Positions 47,801-59,940 of a stretch of 60,000 nucleotides of DNA are shown one piece after another; position 1 is the first letter of the stretch; each line of letters begins with the position of its first letter. The stretch spans positions 15,507,001 through 15,567,000 of the forward strand of contig NC_092673.1 in NCBI RefSeq assembly GCF_964355755.1, in the 5' to 3' direction. The stretch is from Antedon mediterranea (taxonomy: Eukaryota > Echinodermata > Crinoidea > Comatulida > Antedonidae). The notes under the pieces are model-generated. The model worked only from the letters and a program-made list of their open reading frames with translations. It did no database searches and had not been told where the DNA came from. A program made the translations under genes and the position numbers.

Positions 47801-50800
47801 AATTAAAGAAGGAATCACACAATTAAAGAAGGAATCACACAATTAAAGAAGGAATCACACAATTAAAGAAGGAATCACACAATTAAAGAAGGAATCATAC
47901 AATTAAAGAAGGAATCGCACAATTAAAGAAGGAATTACACAATTAAAGAAGGAATTACACAATTAAAGAAGGAATCACACAATTAAAGAAGGAATTACAC
48001 AATTAAAGAAGAAATCACAAAATTAAAGAAGGAATTACACAATTAAAGAAGAAATCACAAAATTAAAGAAGGAATCACACAATTAAAGAAGGAATTACAC
48101 AATTAAAGAAGGAATCGCACAATTAAAGAAGGAATCACACAATTAAAGAAGGAATCACACAATTAAAGAAGGAATCACACAATTAAAGAAGGAATCGCAC
48201 AATTAAAGAAGGAATCGCACAATTAAAGAAGGAATCACACAATTAAAGAAGGAATCACACAATTAAAGAAGGAATCACACAATTAAAGAAGGAATCACAC
48301 AATTAAAGAAGGAATCGCACAATTAAAGAAGGAATCATACAATTAAAGAAGGAATCGCACAATTAAAGAAGGAATTACACAATTAAAGAAGGAATTACAC
48401 AATTAAAGAAGGAATCACACAATTAAAGAAGGAATTACACAATTAAAGAAGAAATCACAAAATTAAAGAAGGAATTACACAATTAAAGAAGAAATCACAA
48501 AATTAAAGAAGGAATCACACAATTAAAGAAGGAATTACACAATTAAAGAAGGAATCGCACAATTAAAGAAGGAATCACACAATTAAAGAAGGAATCACAC
48601 AATTAAAGAAGGAATCACACAATTAAAGAAGAAATCGCACAATTAAAGAAGAAATCACACAATTAAAGAAGGAATTGCACAATTTAAAAAGAAATCGCAC
48701 AATTAAAGAAGGAATCGCACAATTAAAGAAGGAATCACACAATTAAAGAAGGAATTACACAATTAAAGAAGGAATCGCACAATTAAAGAAGGAATCACAC
48801 AATTAAAGAAGGAATCACACAATTAAAGAAGGAATCACACAATTAAAGAAGGAATCGCACAATTAAAGAAGGAATCGCACAATTAAAGAAGGAATCACAC
48901 AATTAAAGAAGGAATCACACAATTAAAGAAGGAATCACACAATTAAAGAAGGAATCACACAATTAAAGAAGGAATCGCACAATTAAAGAAGGAATCACAC
49001 AATTAAAGAAGGAATCGCACAATTAAAGAAGGAATCACACAATTAAAGAATGAATTACACAATTAAAGAAGGAATCGCACAATTAAAAAAGGAATTACAC
49101 AATTAAAGAAGAAATCGCACGATTAAAGAAGGAATCACACAATTAAAGAATGAATCGCACAATTAAAGAAGGAATTACACAATTAAAGAAGAAATCGCAC
49201 AATTAAAGAAGAAATCACACAATTAAAGAAGGAATTGCACAATTAAAAAAGAAATCGCACAATTAAAGAAGGAATCGCACAATTAAAGAAGGAATCGCAC
49301 AATTAAAGAAGAAATCGCACAATTAAAGAAGGAATCGCACAATTAAAGAAGGAATCACACAATTAAAGAAGGAATCACACAATTAAAGAAGGAATCACAC
49401 AATTAAAGAAGAAATCACACAATTAAAGAAGGAATCGCACAATTAAAGAAGAAATCGCACAATTAAAGAAGGAATCACACAATTAAAGAAGGAATCACAC
49501 AATTAAAGAAGGAATTACACAATTAAAGAAGGAATCACACAATTAAAGAAGGAATTACACAATTAAAGAAGGAATCACACAATTAAAGAAGTAATCACAC
49601 AATTAAAGAAGGAATTACACAATTAAAGAAGGAATCACACAATTAAAGAAAGAATCACACAATTAAAGAAGGAATCACACAATTAAAGAAGGAATTACAC
49701 AATTAAAGAAGGAATCACACAATTAAAGAAGGAATTACACAATTAAAGAAGGAATCGCACATTTAAAGAAGGAATCGCACAATTAAAGAAGGAATCACAC
49801 AATTAAAGAAGGAATCACACAATTAAAGAAGGAATCACACAATTAAAGAAGGAATTACACAATTAAAGAAGGAATCGCACAATTAAAGAAGGAATCGCAC
49901 AATTAAAGAAGGAATCACACAATTAAAGAAGGAATCACACAATTAAAGAAGGAATCACACAATTAAAGAAGGAATCGCTCAATTAAAGAAGGAATCACAC
50001 AATTAAAGAAGGAATCGCACAATTAAAGAAGAAATCGCACAATTAAAGAAGGAATTACACAAAGAAAGAAGGAATTACACAATTAAAGAAGGAATCACAC
50101 AATTAAAGAAGGAATCACACAATTAAAGAAGGAATCGCACAATTAAAGAAGGAATCGCACAATTAAAGAAGGAATCACACAATTAAAGAAGGAATTACAC
50201 AATTAAAGAAGGAATCGCACAATTAAAGAAGGAATTACACAATTAAAGAAGAAATCGCACGATTAAAGAAGGAATCACACAATTAAAGAATGAATCGCAC
50301 AATTAAAGAAGGAATTACACAATTAAAGAAGAAATCGCACAATTAAAGAAGGAATCACACAATTAAAGAATGAATCGCACAATTAAAGAAGGAATCACAC
50401 AATTAAAGAAGGAATCGCACAATTAAAGAAGGAATCGCACAATTAAAGAAGGAATCGCACAATTAAAGAAGAAATCGCACAATTAAAGAAGGAATCACAC
50501 AATTAAAGAAGGAATCGCACAATTAAAGAAGGAATCGCACAATTAAAGAAGGAATCGCACAATTAAAGAAGGAATCACACAATTAAAGAAGGAATCGCAC
50601 AATTAAAGAAGGAATCACACAATTAAAGAAGGAATTACACAATTAAAGAAGGAATCGCACAATCAAAGAAGGAATTACACAATTAAAGAAGAAATCACAA
50701 AATTAAAGAAGGAATTACACAATTAAAAAATAAATCACAAAATTAAAGAAGGAATCACACAATTAAAGAAGGAATTACACAATTAAAGAAGGAATCGCAC

Positions 50801-51415
50801 AATTAAAGAAGGAATCACACAATTAAAGAAGGAATCACACAATTAAAGAAGGAATCACACAATTAAAGAAGGAATCGCACAATTAAAGAAGGAATCGCAC
50901 AATTAAAGAAGGAATCACACAATTAAAAAAGGAATCACACAATTAAAGAAGGAATCACACAATTAAAGAAGGAATCACACAATTAAAGAAGGAATCGCAC
51001 AATTAAAGAAGGAATCATACAATTAAAGAAGGAATCGCACAATTAAAGAAGGAATTACACAATTAAAGAAGGAATTACACAATTAAAGAAGGAATCACAC
51101 AATTAAAGAAGGAATTACACAATTAAAGAAGAAATCTCAAAATTAAAGAAGGAATTACACAATTAAAGAAGAAATCACAAAATTAAAGAAGGAATCACAC
51201 AATTAAAGAAGGAATTACACAATTAAAGAAGGAATCGCACAATTAAAGAAGGAATCACACAATTAAAGAAGGAATCACACAATTAAAGAAGGAATCACAC
51301 AATTAAAGAAGGAATTACACAATTAAAGAAGGAATCGCACAATTAAAGAAGGAATCGCACAATTAAAGAAGGAATCACACAATTAAAGAAGGAATCACAC
51401 AATTAAAGAAGGAAT
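41823..51415. repeat. 20-bp satellite array, left block (about 480 units)
   Basis: Tandem units of CACAATTAAAGAAGGAATCR, nearly always exactly 20 bp. Variation is concentrated at two places: GAAGG versus GAAGA/GAATG, and the triplet before AC (CAC, CGC or TAC). Every frame has stops, so it is not coding. Left-edge units (41823-41885) are CACAAATAAAGAAGAAATCA variants, as are the right-edge units near 59700. Irregular units occur at 43451 (19 bp) and about 47250. Higher-order copies are given separately. Confidence 0.97.
42381..46538. repeat. 2,079-bp tandem higher-order duplication within the satellite
   Basis: Copies 42381-44459 and 44460-46538. Rare variants recur at exactly +2079: CACGATTAAA (42711/44790), the 19-bp unit (43451/45530), GGAGTCAC (43763/45842), ACAAATAAAG (44431/46510). 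2079 = 104 x 20 - 1, the missing base being in the 19-bp unit. Confidence 0.9.
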
Positions 51416-51456
51416 TTCATTTTCATTTTCATTTCTTTATTCGACAACAAGCGGTC

Positions 51457-51510
51457 CAGGGATTGCGACAGCAACAGAGCGCCATAACACATTTGTGTCC
51501 GCAATCCCTG
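51457..51510 (-). other. 3' UTR stem-loop of the LINE
   Basis: Perfect 11-bp stem CAGGGATTGCG / CGCAATCCCTG with a 32-nt loop, about 35 nt from the 3' tail. 3' stem-loops recognised by the RT are known for some CR1/L2-group LINEs. Confidence 0.7.
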
Positions 51511-51631
51511 TAACATACAACTTAATACAAGTTAAAAATGAATATAAAATATACAGAATATATAAAAAATTGAATTAATTTGTATTACTGTGGTACACAA
51601 TTTAAAATACACCTATACAATTAAAATAAAT

Positions 51632-54289
51632 TTAGCGTTGATCAAGCAGATATTTTTTCAATTTCGACAGGAAATTTTTCAAAGGAAGAGTAACTGCTTG
51701 ATCTTTGATTATGGAGGGTAGTGATGACCATATAACAGGAAAATTGTTGATAGACGAATATTTTAAAGTATCGGTACGTGCAAAAGGGTGGACAAATGTG
51801 AGTAATTCAGGATGGCGTTGATTGATATGGATATTGTTATTTACAGTACTACAAAAAGTTACATTATAAAAACAACGAAATATAAAGGAAATTAAAATCA
51901 TTAAACGTCTATCACGTAAGGATAACCAACCCAAAGTTATTAAACGTTCGTCGTATGATATAGGTCCGCAGTGGGGTCCCAGAATACGTCTAGAGGCCCG
52001 TCGCTGAACCTGTTCGAGGCGTTTTATGTGTCCTCCATTTCTGGGGCCCCACGCCGGCAAACCATACTCTAGAATAGGTAGCACCAAAGTTTTGTACAGA
52101 CACGAAATCGCGTCTGGAGAACAATTTCCGGCTACAGAAAAAATAAAGCCTAACATTCGATTAGCTTTAGATATTAGATTATCGATTTGAACATTCCAAT
52201 TCAGTTTAGAATCGATATGTACTCCTAAATGTTTATGGCTATCAACCACCGCAATTGTCTCACCATTAAGAAAGTACAACGGCTTAACAAAGTTACGCTT
52301 TCTGGTGATATGCATTAATTTAGTTTTGTTGACATTGAATTTCATTTGATTCTTATCAGCCCAATTAGATAAAATATTTATATCATTTTGCAAATTAACA
52401 ATATCGTTGGCATTTTGTCTGTGTCTATATAGTATTATATCATCTGCAAAAAGAAAACATTCAGAAGAAACATTATGATTAACATCGTTCACAAACATAT
52501 TAAATAAAATTGGACCAAGACAACTGCCCTGAGGTATACCCGATGTGACTGGAAGTACGGAAGAAGTAGCCCCCCTGAAACAAACTTTCTGATTCCTGTC
52601 AGTCAAGTATGAAGATATCCATTTCCAGATATTACCTTGAATATTAAAATTTACAGCAATTTTTGTTAATAAGATGTCGAAGGGCATTTTATCAAATGCT
52701 TTGCTCATGTCTAAAAACAGAGTATCAATAATTGCTGGCTCACGTTTGTCAAGAATTTTTGACCAGTGATAGGTAACATTATTGAGTTGAGTTACGCAAG
52801 ATTTATGTTTGACAAAACCATGTTGATTAGGGTTAAGTAAACCGTTGTCATACGTAAAGTTATTAATGTTATTTACGATAATCTTCTCTAAAATTTTACA
52901 CACCAATGAGGAAAGGGCCACTGGTCTATAATTAGTTATCGCTGCCTTATCGCCAGATTTATGAACTGGAATAGTATTTACACATTTCCAATCATTGGGC
53001 ACAGTACCAGTATTAAGGGAAGTACGATACAGCAACCAAAGGGGATAGGCAATTGAATGCGATATCGGCTTGAGTAATTTGACTGATATTAAGTCTGGTC
53101 CAGGAGCGGAATTAGACCGAAATGTAGATATGGTGTTAATTATATCATTCGGACTAAATGAAATATCAGCAAGTACAGGGATTTTAAGAGAACAGGGGGG
53201 AGGTTCGTTAAAATTAAAATGAACGTTAACATCATTAAAAATAGAAGTAAAATAACGATTAAAACCGTTTACAATGTCTTCAATGTTGGAGTAATGAGAG
53301 TTATTCGTTGGATTAATAAATTTACTGGGTAAAGAAGATGAACGTTTGTCTTTCACAAACGCAAAAAAACGTTTTTTATTGTCAGCGGATCTAAATAAAT
53401 TGTTTACATAATCCTTATATGATTTCCTGATGGCATAGTGAACTTTGTTTCGCCATTTCTTGTGAGCATCCCAGTGTTCTTGTATGCCAGAGCGTCTAGA
53501 TTTTTTAAAAAGTTTCTTTTTCTTCTGAATCATACGTTTAATATCCTTAGTTATCCATGGACTGCTCTGTTTACGTGCTCTGCTTTTGACCCTCGGGAAA
53601 CTATCGCGAACTGCGGCATCAATAATGTCCATGAAGCCACTCCATGAAGCGTTTACGTCATTTTCGTTAAGGAACATACTCCAAGGTGCCAAATGCAAGA
53701 GATTATTTAGATGATGGAAGTCACCGCTGTTCCACTTAATAAATGAGCGTATTGTGGATGTAGTTGGTAAATAGAGACGACAATCGATATCAAATTCAAT
53801 TGCATGGTGGTCGCTCTCGACTGGATTGTCAACGACGCTTATATTTCTTACTGAGGATCCCGTGTTTGAGAACACGAGATCTATCTGTGAGCCATCATTA
53901 GCGTTTGTGGAAGGTCGGGTATTTTGGTTTACTAATTGATCGAAACCATACATGTTTAACACGTCGATGAATTTATGTGGTGCATTTGGCCAATTGATAT
54001 TAAAGTCGCCCAAAACGACAACCGATTCATATTTATGGAATGAATGTTCTTGGCTAGCTAGTGCAAATTCAAATTGATCCCAATAAGAAACAGTTGAGTC
54101 TGGGGGTCTGTACACAAGGCATAACAGATGCGATTTGTTGTGACATGTGATAGAGACCCATAACATTTCAATGTTCAGTTCAGATGCAATAACCTTTGAT
54201 TGCAATGTGCTGTTTATACCAATCAGTAAACCTCCGCCACGGGTAACAGATTCGCGATCGCGACGAAAAATGTCAAATTTATTAGAAAA
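51632..54289 (-). CDS. LINE ORF2 fragment: endonuclease (partial) plus complete reverse transcriptase
   Basis: The frame is open from the truncated 5' end (reading NKFDIFRRDRESVTRGGG) to TAA at 51634-51632. No genuine ATG start is needed because the N-terminus is lost. Numbering from the codon at 54205, the endonuclease has VVLGDFNIN (GDFN 66-69), SQIDLVFSN and VESDHHAIEF. The RT has NYRPVALSS, FLDMSKAFDKM (D499, motif A), TSGIPQGSCLGPILF (motif B), FADDIIL (586-592, catalytic motif C), FNVNKTKLM and KHLGVHID, then the thumb and LGWLSLRDRR. All palm motifs are intact. ORF1 and the start of the endonuclease are absent, so it cannot move alone. CR1 versus jockey clade not settled by eye. Confidence 0.93.
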   Translation of the reverse strand, partial: FSNKFDIFRRDRESVTRGGGLLIGINSTLQSKVIASELNIEMLWVSITCHNKSHLLCLVYRPPDSTVSYWDQFEFALASQEHSFHKYESVVVLGDFNINWPNAPHKFIDVLNMYGFDQLVNQNTRPSTNANDGSQIDLVFSNTGSSVRNISVVDNPVESDHHAIEFDIDCRLYLPTTSTIRSFIKWNSGDFHHLNNLLHLAPWSMFLNENDVNASWSGFMDIIDAAVRDSFPRVKSRARKQSSPWITKDIKRMIQKKKKLFKKSRRSGIQEHWDAHKKWRNKVHYAIRKSYKDYVNNLFRSADNKKRFFAFVKDKRSSSLPSKFINPTNNSHYSNIEDIVNGFNRYFTSIFNDVNVHFNFNEPPPCSLKIPVLADISFSPNDIINTISTFRSNSAPGPDLISVKLLKPISHSIAYPLWLLYRTSLNTGTVPNDWKCVNTIPVHKSGDKAAITNYRPVALSSLVCKILEKIIVNNINNFTYDNGLLNPNQHGFVKHKSCVTQLNNVTYHWSKILDKREPAIIDTLFLDMSKAFDKMPFDILLTKIAVNFNIQGNIWKWISSYLTDRNQKVCFRGATSSVLPVTSGIPQGSCLGPILFNMFVNDVNHNVSSECFLFADDIILYRHRQNANDIVNLQNDINILSNWADKNQMKFNVNKTKLMHITRKRNFVKPLYFLNGETIAVVDSHKHLGVHIDSKLNWNVQIDNLISKANRMLGFIFSVAGNCSPDAISCLYKTLVLPILEYGLPAWGPRNGGHIKRLEQVQRRASRRILGPHCGPISYDERLITLGWLSLRDRRLMILISFIFRCFYNVTFCSTVNNNIHINQRHPELLTFVHPFARTDTLKYSSINNFPVIWSSLPSIIKDQAVTLPLKNFLSKLKKYLLDQR

Positions 54290-54291
54290 AT

Positions 54292-57200
54292 GTAATCACA
54301 CAATTAAAGAAGGAATCGCTCAATTAAAGAAGGAATCACACAATTAAAGAAGGAATCGCACAATTAAAGAAGAAATCGCACAATTAAAGAAGGAATTACA
54401 CAAAGAAAGAAGGAATTACACAATTAAAGAAGGAATCACACAATTAAAGAAGGAATCACACAATTAAAGAAGGAATCGCACAATTAAAGAAGGAATCGCA
54501 CAATTAAAGAAGGAATCACACAATTAAAGAAGGAATTACACAATTAAAGAAGGAATCGCACAATTAAAGAAGGAATTACACAATTAAAGAAGAAATCGCA
54601 CGATTAAAGAAGGAATCACACAATTAAAGAATGAATCGCACAATTAAAGAAGGAATTACACAATTAAAGAAGAAATCGCACAATTAAAGAAGGAATCACA
54701 CAATTAAAGAATGAATCGCACAATTAAAGAAGGAATCACACAATTAAAGAAGGAATCGCACAATTAAAGAAGGAATCGCACAATTAAAGAAGGAATCGCA
54801 CAATTAAAGAAGAAATCGCACAATTAAAGAAGGAATCACACAATTAAAGAAGGAATCGCACAATTAAAGAAGGAATCGCACAATTAAAGAAGGAATCGCA
54901 CAATTAAAGAAGGAATCACACAATTAAAGAAGGAATCGCACAATTAAAGAAGGAATCACACAATTAAAGAAGGAATTACACAATTAAAGAAGGAATCGCA
55001 CAATCAAAGAAGGAATTACACAATTAAAGAAGAAATCACAAAATTAAAGAAGGAATTACACAATTAAAAAAGAAATCACAAAATTAAAGAAGGAATCACA
55101 CAATTAAAGAAGGAATTACACAATTAAAGAAGGAATCGCACAATTAAAGAAGGAATCACACAATTAAAGAAGGAATCACACAATTAAAGAAGGAATCACA
55201 CAATTAAAGAAGGAATCGCACAATTAAAGAAGGAATCGCACAATTAAAGAAGGAATCACACAATTAAAGAAGGAATCACACAATTAAAGAAGGAATCACA
55301 CAATTAAAGAAGGAATCACACAATTAAAGAAGGAATCGCACAATTAAAGAAGGAATCATACAATTAAAGAAGGAATCGCACAATTAAAGAAGGAATTACA
55401 CAATTAAAGAAGGAATTACACAATTAAAGAAGGAATCACACAATTAAAGAAGGAATTACACAATTAAAGAAGAAATCTCAAAATTAAAGAAGAAATTACA
55501 CAATTAAAGAAGAAATCACAAAATTAAAGAAGGAATCACACAATTAAAGAAGGAATTACACAATTAAAGAAGGAATCACACAATTAAAGAAGGAATCACA
55601 CAATTAAAGAAGAAATCGCACAATTAAAGAAGAAATCACACAATTAAAGAAGGAATTGCACAATTAAAAAAGAAATCGCACAATTAAAGAAGGAATCGCA
55701 CAATTAAAGAAGGAATCACATAATTAAAGAAGAAATCGCACAATTAAAAAAGGAATCGCACAATTATAGAAGGAATCACACAATTAAAGAAGGAATCACA
55801 CAATTAAAGAAGGAATCACACAATTAAAGAAGAAATCACACAATTAAAGAAGGAATCGCACAATTAAAGAAGAAATCGCACAATTAAAGAAGGAATCACA
55901 CAATTAAAGAAGGAATCACACAATTAAAGAAGGAATTACACAATTAAAGAAGGAATCACACAATTAAAGAAGGAATTACACAATTAAAGAAGGAATCACA
56001 CAATTAAAGAAGGAATCACACAATTAAAGAAGGAATTACACAATTAAAGAAGGAATCACACAATTAAAGAAGGAATCACACAATTAAAGAAGGAATCACA
56101 CAATTAAAGAAGGAATTACACAATTAAAGAAGGAATCACACAATTAAAGAAGGAATTACACAATTAAAGAAGGAATCACACAATTAAAGAAGGAATTACA
56201 CAATTAAAGAAGGAATCGCACATTTAAAGAAGGAATCGCACAATTAAAGAAGGAATCACACAATTAAAGAAGGAATCACACAATTAAAGAAGGAATCACA
56301 CAATTAAAGAAGGAATTACACAATTGAAGAAGGAATCGCACAATTAAAGAAGGAATCGCACAATTAAAGAAGGAATCACACAATTAAAGAAGGAATCACA
56401 CAATTAAAGAAGGAATCACACAATTAAAGAAGGAATCGCTCAATTAAAGAAGGAATCGCACAATTAAAGAAGGAATCACACAATTAAAGAAGGAATTACA
56501 CAATTAAAGAAGGAATCGCACAATTAAAGAAGGGATCACACAATTAAAGAAGGAATCACACAATTAAAGAAGGAATCACACAATTAAAGAAGGAATCACA
56601 CAATTAAAGAAGGAATCGTACAATTAAAGAAGGAATCACACAATTAAAGAAGAAATCGCACAATTAAAGAAGAAATCGCTCAATTAAAGAAGGAATCGCA
56701 CAATTAAAGAAGGAATCACACAATTAAAAAAGGAATCACACAATTAAAGAAGGAATCGCACAATTAAAGAAGGAATCACACAATTAAAGAAGGAATCACA
56801 CAATTAAAGAAGGAATCACACAATTAAAGAAGGAATCACACAATTAAAGAAGGAATCGCACAATTAAAGAAGAAATCGCACAATTAAAGAAGGAATTACA
56901 CAATTAAAGAAGGAATTACACAATTAAAGAAGGAATCACACAATTAAAGAAGGAATCACACAATTAAAGAAGGAATCGCTCAATTAAAGAAGGAATCGCA
57001 CAATTAAAGAAGGAATCACACAATTAAAGAAGGAATCGCACAATTAAAGAAGGAATCGCACAATTAAAGAAGGAATCACACAATTAAAGAAGGAATCACA
57101 CAATTAAAGAAGGAATCACACAATTAAAGAAGGAATCACACAATTAAAGAAGGAATCGCACAATTAAAGAAGAAATCGCACAATTAAAGAAGGAATTACA

Positions 57201-59748
57201 CAATTAAAGAAGGAATTACACAATTAAAGAAGGAATCGCACAATTAAAGAAGGAATCACACAATTAAAGAAGGAATCGCAAAATTTAAGAAGAAATCGCA
57301 CAATTAAGGAAGGAATTACACAATTAAAGAAGGAATCACACAATTAAAGAAGGAATCGCACACTTAAAGAAGGAATGGCACAATTAAAGAAGGAATTACA
57401 CAATTAAAGAAGGAATCACAAAATTAAAGAAGGAATTGCACAATTAAAGAAGGAATCACACAATTAAAGAAGGAATCACACAATTAAAGAAGGAATCACA
57501 CAATTAAAGAAGGAATTACACAATTAAAGAAGGAATCGCACAATTAAAGAAGGAATCGCACAATTAAAGAAGGAATTACACAATTAAAGAAGGAATCACA
57601 CAATTAAAGAAGGAATCGCACAATTAAAGAAGGAATTACACAATTAAAGAAGGAATCGCACAATTAAAGAAGGAATCGCACAATTAAAGAAGAAATCGCA
57701 CAATTAAAGAAGGAATCGCACAATTAAAGAAGGAATCACACAATTAAAGAAGGAATCACACAATTAAAGAAGGAATCGCACAATTAAAGAAGGAATCACA
57801 CAATTAAAGAAGGAATTACACAATTAAAGAAGGAATCGCACAATTAAAGAAGGAATTACACAATTAAAGAAGAAATCGCACAATTAAAGAAGGAATCACA
57901 CAATTAAAGAATGAATCGCACAATTAAAGAAGGAATCACACAATTAAAGAAGGAATCGCACAATAAAAGAAGGAATTACACAATTAAAGAAGGAATCACA
58001 CAATTAAAGAAGAAATCGCACAATTAAAGAAGAAATCACACAATTAAAGAAGGAATCGCACAATTAAAGAAGGAATTACACAATTAAAGAAGGAATCACA
58101 CAATTAAAGAAGGAATCACACAATTAAAGAAGGAATCACACAATTAAAGAAGGAATCGCACAATTAAAGAAGGAATTACACAATTAAAGAAGGAATTACA
58201 CAATTAAAGAAGGAATCGCACAATTAAAGAAGGAATCACACAATTAAAGAAGGAATCACACAATTAAAGAAGGAATCACGCAATTAAAGAAGGAATCGCA
58301 CAATTAAAGAAGGAATCGCACAATTAAAGAAGGAATCGCACAATTAAAGAAGGAATCGCACAATTAAAGAAGGAATTACACAATTAAAGAAGGAATCGCA
58401 CAATTAAAGAAGGAATCACACAATTAAAGAAGGAATCACACAATTAAAGAAGGAATCACACAATTAAAGAAGGAATCACACAATTAAAGAAGGAATTACA
58501 CAATTAAAGAAGGAATTACACAATTAAAAAAGGAATCGCACAATTAAAGAAGGAATCGCACAATTAAAGAAGGAATCGCACAATTAAAGAAGGAATTACA
58601 CAATTAAAGATGGAATCACACAATTAAAGAAGGAATTACACAATTAAAGAAGGAATCACACAATTAAAGAAGGAATCGCACAATTAAAGAAGGAATCACA
58701 CAATTAAAGAAGGAATTACACAATTAAAGAAGGAATCGCACAATTAAAGAAGGAATTACACAATTAAAGAAGAAATCGCACAATTAAAGAAGGAATCACA
58801 CAATTAAAGAATGAATCGCACAATTAAAGAAGGAATCACACAATTAAAGAAGGAATCGCACAATAAAAGAAGGAATTACACAATTAAAGAAGGAATCACA
58901 CAATTAAAGAAGAAATCGCACAATTAAAGAAGAAATCACACAATTAAAGAAGGAATCGCACAATTAAAGAAGGAATTACACAATTAAAGAAGGAATCACA
59001 CAATTAAAGAAGGAATCACACAATTAAAGAAGGAATCACACAATTAAAGAAGGAATCGCACAATTAAAGAAGGAATTACACAATTAAAGAAGGAATTACA
59101 CAATTAAAGAAGGAATCGCACAATTAAAGAAGGAATCACACAATTAAAGAAGGAATCACACAATTAAAGAAGGAATCACACAATTAAAGAAGGAATCGCA
59201 CAATTAAAGAAGGAATCGCACAATTAAAGAAGGAATCGCACAATTAAAGAAGGAATCGCACAATTAAAGAAGGAATTACACAATTAAAGAAGGAATCGCA
59301 CAATTTTAAGAAGGAATCACACAATTAAAGAAGGAATCACACAATTAAAGAAGGAATCACACAATTAAAGAAGGAATTACACAATTAAAGAAGGAATTAC
59401 ACAATTAAAAAAGGAATCGCACAATTAAAGAAGGAATCGCACAATTAAAGAAGGAATCGCACAATTAAAGAAGGAATTACACAATTAAAGATGGAATCAC
59501 ACAATTAAAGAAGGAATTACACAATTAAAGAAGGAATCGCGCAATTAAAGAAGAAATCACACAATTAAAGAAGGAATCACACAATTAAAGAAGAAATCGC
59601 ACAATTAAAGAAGAAATCACACAATTAAAGAAGGTATCGCACAATTAAAGAAGAATTCGCATATAAACAAAAGAAAGCATGAAAATATAAAACGAAATGC
59701 ACAAATAAAGAAGAAACGCGCAATTAAAGAAGAGCTTCGCACAATTAA
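54292..59748. repeat. 20-bp satellite array, right block (about 270 units)
   Basis: Same unit and variants as the left block, continuing past the LINE. Degenerate units mark the right edge (59640-59748). A near-0.9-kb block repeats: marker CAATAAAAG at 57961 and 58861, marker AAAGATGGAATC at 58606 and 59487. Confidence 0.96.
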
Positions 59749-59749
59749 G

Positions 59750-59940
59750 TCAAGTTCGAGTTCAAATTTATTCACATAATGCAAACATATACAAAATATA
59801 AAAGATACAAGTGGTTGGAAATTAAGTAAATAATAGTTGCATTATGCCTGGAGAATACCATTTAAGCCCCAAAGGGCTTTAAGCCTGGATCCCCCAGAAA
59901 GAATAAAAAGTTAAAAATAATAATAATAAGCAAGGTGAAG
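59750..59940 (-). mobile_element. Probable LINE 3' end at the satellite border
   Basis: The - strand reads a TTATTATTATT-bounded segment, a small stem-loop (AAGCCC CAAA GGGCTT, about 59855-59870), then GTGAATAAATTTGAACTCGA and further GAACTTGACTT tail. The body continues past or near the window end. Confidence 0.5.

Larger units (their letters stand above)
51416..54291 (-). mobile_element. 5'-truncated CR1/jockey-like LINE inserted in the satellite
   Basis: About 2.9 kb, - strand. The 5' end at about 54291 is truncated inside the endonuclease. The ORF ends at 51632, followed by a 215-bp 3' UTR with a stem-loop (51457-51510), AATAAA and a (GAAAAT)n-type tail at 51416-51440. Removing it rejoins satellite units in register; at most AAT (3 bp) is duplicated. 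A single long open frame implies a recent insertion. Confidence 0.92.
49791..55571. repeat. 1,460-bp higher-order duplication, second copy split by the LINE
   Basis: Copy 1 is 49791-51250. Copy 2 is 51251-51410 plus 54292-55571. Markers GGAATCGCTC (49971/54312), ACAAAGAAAG (50059/54400) and GAAATCTCAA (51131/55472) keep a constant offset of 4341. 1,460 = 73 units. Confidence 0.88.

Noticed and set aside
41823-59748. CRISPR-like array
   Set aside because: Repeats are contiguous 20-bp units with no unique spacers, and the context is animal DNA.
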